A DNA stretch of 64,000 nucleotides from an uncultured Eubacteriales bacterium. GTDB lineage: Bacteria > Bacillota > Clostridia > Oscillospirales > Acutalibacteraceae. The position numbers and the translations under genes were made by a program. The notes under the pieces were generated by a model. That model worked only from the letters and a program-made list of their open reading frames with translations, did no database searches and was not told where the DNA came from. The DNA lies in the NCBI GenBank assembly GCA_900316025.1, contig ONBJ01000024.1, forward strand, positions 1 through 64,000, read 5' to 3'. This document shows positions 62,520 through 64,000 of the stretch, one piece after another (position 1 is the first letter of the stretch; the number at the start of each line of letters is the position of its first letter).

Positions 62520-63836
62520 ATGGCACTTATAACAAAAAAAGTGTACGGGGCAGAAGATGTACTGCCTAAGGAAAGCTACAAATGGCAGTTTATAGAAAAG
62601 ATTATGAGAAGTCAGGCAAAAGCATACGGCTTCAAGGAAATTCGTACCCCCGTTTTTGAACATACAGAGCTTTTTCAGCGTGGAGTGGGCGATACAACCG
62701 ATGTGGTACAGAAAGAAATGTATACCTTTGATACAAAGGGCGGTACTTCCATAACCTTGCGTCCCGAAGGAACGGCAGGTGTGGCAAGAGCCTTGCTCGA
62801 ACACGCCATATATAATGACGGACTTCCCGTAAAGACATTCTATTTTGAATCCTGCTACAGATACGAGAAAAAACAGGCTAACCGCTACAGAGAGTTCCAC
62901 CAGTTCGGAATTGAAGTTTTCGGTACAGGCAGTCCCGTTGCCGATGCGGAAATAATCTGTCTTGCTTCGGATTTATTCGGCATTCTGGGAGTAAGTGATT
63001 TACAGCTTGAAATAAATTCTATCGGCTGTCCGAAATGCCGTGCGGAATATCACGCAGCTCTGAAAGATTACTTCGAGGCTTACAAAGACAATCTTTGCGA
63101 AACCTGTCTTTCAAGACTTGAAAAAAATCCTATGAGAATTCTGGACTGCAAAAGTCCCGTATGCTCAGACATCGCAAAGAACGCACCTGTTGTGCTTGAT
63201 TATCTCTGCGATGAGTGCAGGGAACATTTTGAACAGGTAAAATCATATCTCGACAGCGTAAATATTTCGTATGTGGTAAATCCCAAAATTGTTCGTGGAC
63301 TTGACTATTACACCAAAACAGTTTTTGAGTTCGTCACAACAAGTTTAGGCTCTCAGGGTACTGTATGCGGCGGAGGACGTTATGACGGTCTTATTGAACA
63401 GCTTGGCGGTCAGAGTATGCCCTCTCTCGGCTTTGGTCTTGGTATGGAGCGTCTGCTCGCCCTTATGGCTGAACAGAATATCGTAATTCCCGAACCCGAT
63501 ACCTGCGATTTGTATATCGCATCACTCGGAAGTGATGCTCAGAAAAAAGCTTTCGACCTCGTAAAGCAGATACGCAACTCCTCTCTCAGTGCAGAGTGCG
63601 ATGTAGCAGGCAGAAGTCTCAGGGCTCAGATGAAATATGCCGATAAAATCAGGGCAAAGTTCAGCATAGTAATAGGCGATGACGAAATAAAAAATTCACG
63701 TGCCGTACTTAAAAATATGTTCACGGGCGAAAAGTTCGATATTCCCCTTGACGATAAATTTACGGACAGCTTTTTTGATAAGTTTTTAGATTATCAGAAC
63801 GATGTTCTTGAAAGCAGTCTTGAACAGGAGCTTTGA
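62520..63836 (+). CDS. hisS: Histidyl-tRNA synthetase
   Basis: 438 residues. Class II motif 2 FYFESCYRYEKKQANRYREFHQFG, histidine-specific VRGLDYYTKTVFEF and GGGRYDGL, motif 3 PSLGFGLGMERLL, and a C-terminal anticodon-binding domain. SD ACGGAGG at 10 nt. Short bacterial type. Confidence 0.97.
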   Translation: MALITKKVYGAEDVLPKESYKWQFIEKIMRSQAKAYGFKEIRTPVFEHTELFQRGVGDTTDVVQKEMYTFDTKGGTSITLRPEGTAGVARALLEHAIYNDGLPVKTFYFESCYRYEKKQANRYREFHQFGIEVFGTGSPVADAEIICLASDLFGILGVSDLQLEINSIGCPKCRAEYHAALKDYFEAYKDNLCETCLSRLEKNPMRILDCKSPVCSDIAKNAPVVLDYLCDECREHFEQVKSYLDSVNISYVVNPKIVRGLDYYTKTVFEFVTTSLGSQGTVCGGGRYDGLIEQLGGQSMPSLGFGLGMERLLALMAEQNIVIPEPDTCDLYIASLGSDAQKKAFDLVKQIRNSSLSAECDVAGRSLRAQMKYADKIRAKFSIVIGDDEIKNSRAVLKNMFTGEKFDIPLDDKFTDSFFDKFLDYQNDVLESSLEQEL

Positions 63837-63841
63837 TTTTC

Positions 63842-63862
63842 CATTTTCCATTTTCCATTTTA
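63842..63862 (+). repeat. Short tandem repeat after hisS
   Basis: Three copies of the 7-mer CATTTTC/TTTTCCA in tandem, right after the hisS stop. Possible slippage tract; no function seen. Confidence 0.6.
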
Positions 63863-63888
63863 AAAAAACAGCGTTGCAGGATAACGTG

Positions 63889-63983
63889 GCGATTGCAGAC
63901 CACGGCAGCAAATGCTGCCGTGAATTGAAAGTGTTTACACTTTCAATTGGTCAAAAGCAAAGCTTTTGACCGTCTGCAATCGC
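63889..63983. repeat. Cloverleaf repeat, copy E
   Basis: Outer stem GCGATTGCAGAC / GTCTGCAATCGC, identical to copy A. Arms: CACGGCAGC-AAAT-GCTGCCGTG, AATTGAAAGTG-TTTA-CACTTTCAATT, GGTCAAAAGC-AAA-GCTTTTGACC, with no spacer bases between them. Arms 1 and 3 match copy A; arm 2 is different. Confidence 0.95.
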
Positions 63984-64000
63984 AGCCTGAGTATAGCCGC

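Overview
The window looks like chromosome of a low-GC, spore-forming Gram-positive anaerobe. The Ruminococcus/Oscillospiraceae group of the Clostridia fits best: SpoIVA sits next to a SipL-type SPOCS/LysM protein, there is an EFR1-type flavodoxin-ferredoxin, a TepA-like protease, FtsK/SpoIIIE, Gram-positive ribosome-binding sites and TTGACA/TATAAT promoters. No species can be named from sequence alone. Protein names come from motif and family recognition by eye; no database was searched.

Layout. 1-2400 (minus) is a small peptide-export and immunity locus: sdpR-sdpI, then a 58-codon double-glycine peptide and the N-terminal part of its C39-peptidase ABC exporter, which runs off the left edge and carries a His/Asp/Glu-rich loop. 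A second, clearly related 58-codon peptide lies alone at 8804-8980. 2606-8354 holds a small hypothetical gene, argJ, and a malQ-glgP glycogen/maltodextrin operon. 9287-18661 holds a leucine-rich-repeat surface protein, the spoIVA-sipL pair, a two-gene operon with a sigma-like HTH protein under three near-identical operator-like boxes, a lipoprotein, a glycosyltransferase and a DUF2974 hydrolase. 18950-24561 holds two FAD oxidoreductases, a small export protein, VanZ and a MATE transporter. 24785-32531 (plus) carries a PfkB sugar kinase and a purine block purC-purF-purB-purA-guaA. 32743-46108 has initiator tRNA-Met, an EFR1 protein, an exonuclease, BipA, YbaK, glyS, an orphan solute-binding protein, FtsK, UppP and TepA. 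46432-58089 has glgB, a VanW protein, tRNA-Leu, a small P-loop protein, pgi, ftsZ, a left-handed beta-helix acyltransferase and an unrecognised 537-residue protein. 58357-63836 (plus) has a LytS-type kinase and response regulator, a MinD-like ATPase, mgsA and hisS.

The genes form several functional sets. glgB, glgP, malQ and pgi together cover glycogen branching, phosphorolysis, maltodextrin disproportionation and entry into glycolysis; glgA and glgC are not here. The pur genes and guaA make IMP, AMP and GMP. spoIVA/sipL build the basement layer of the spore coat. ftsZ, ftsK and the MinD-like gene serve division and chromosome handling.

The most unusual DNA is intergenic. Five copies of a 91-111 bp element share an outer stem (GCGATTGC ... 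GCAATCGC) enclosing three back-to-back perfect hairpins, so each strand can fold as a four-way cloverleaf; arms differ between copies while pairing is kept. A second family of about ten copies consists of three hairpins in a row (around TTTAAGGG, CCAAAGGC and CAAGCCTTT). Two further multi-palindrome elements occur once each, at 39296-39456 and 51771-51920.
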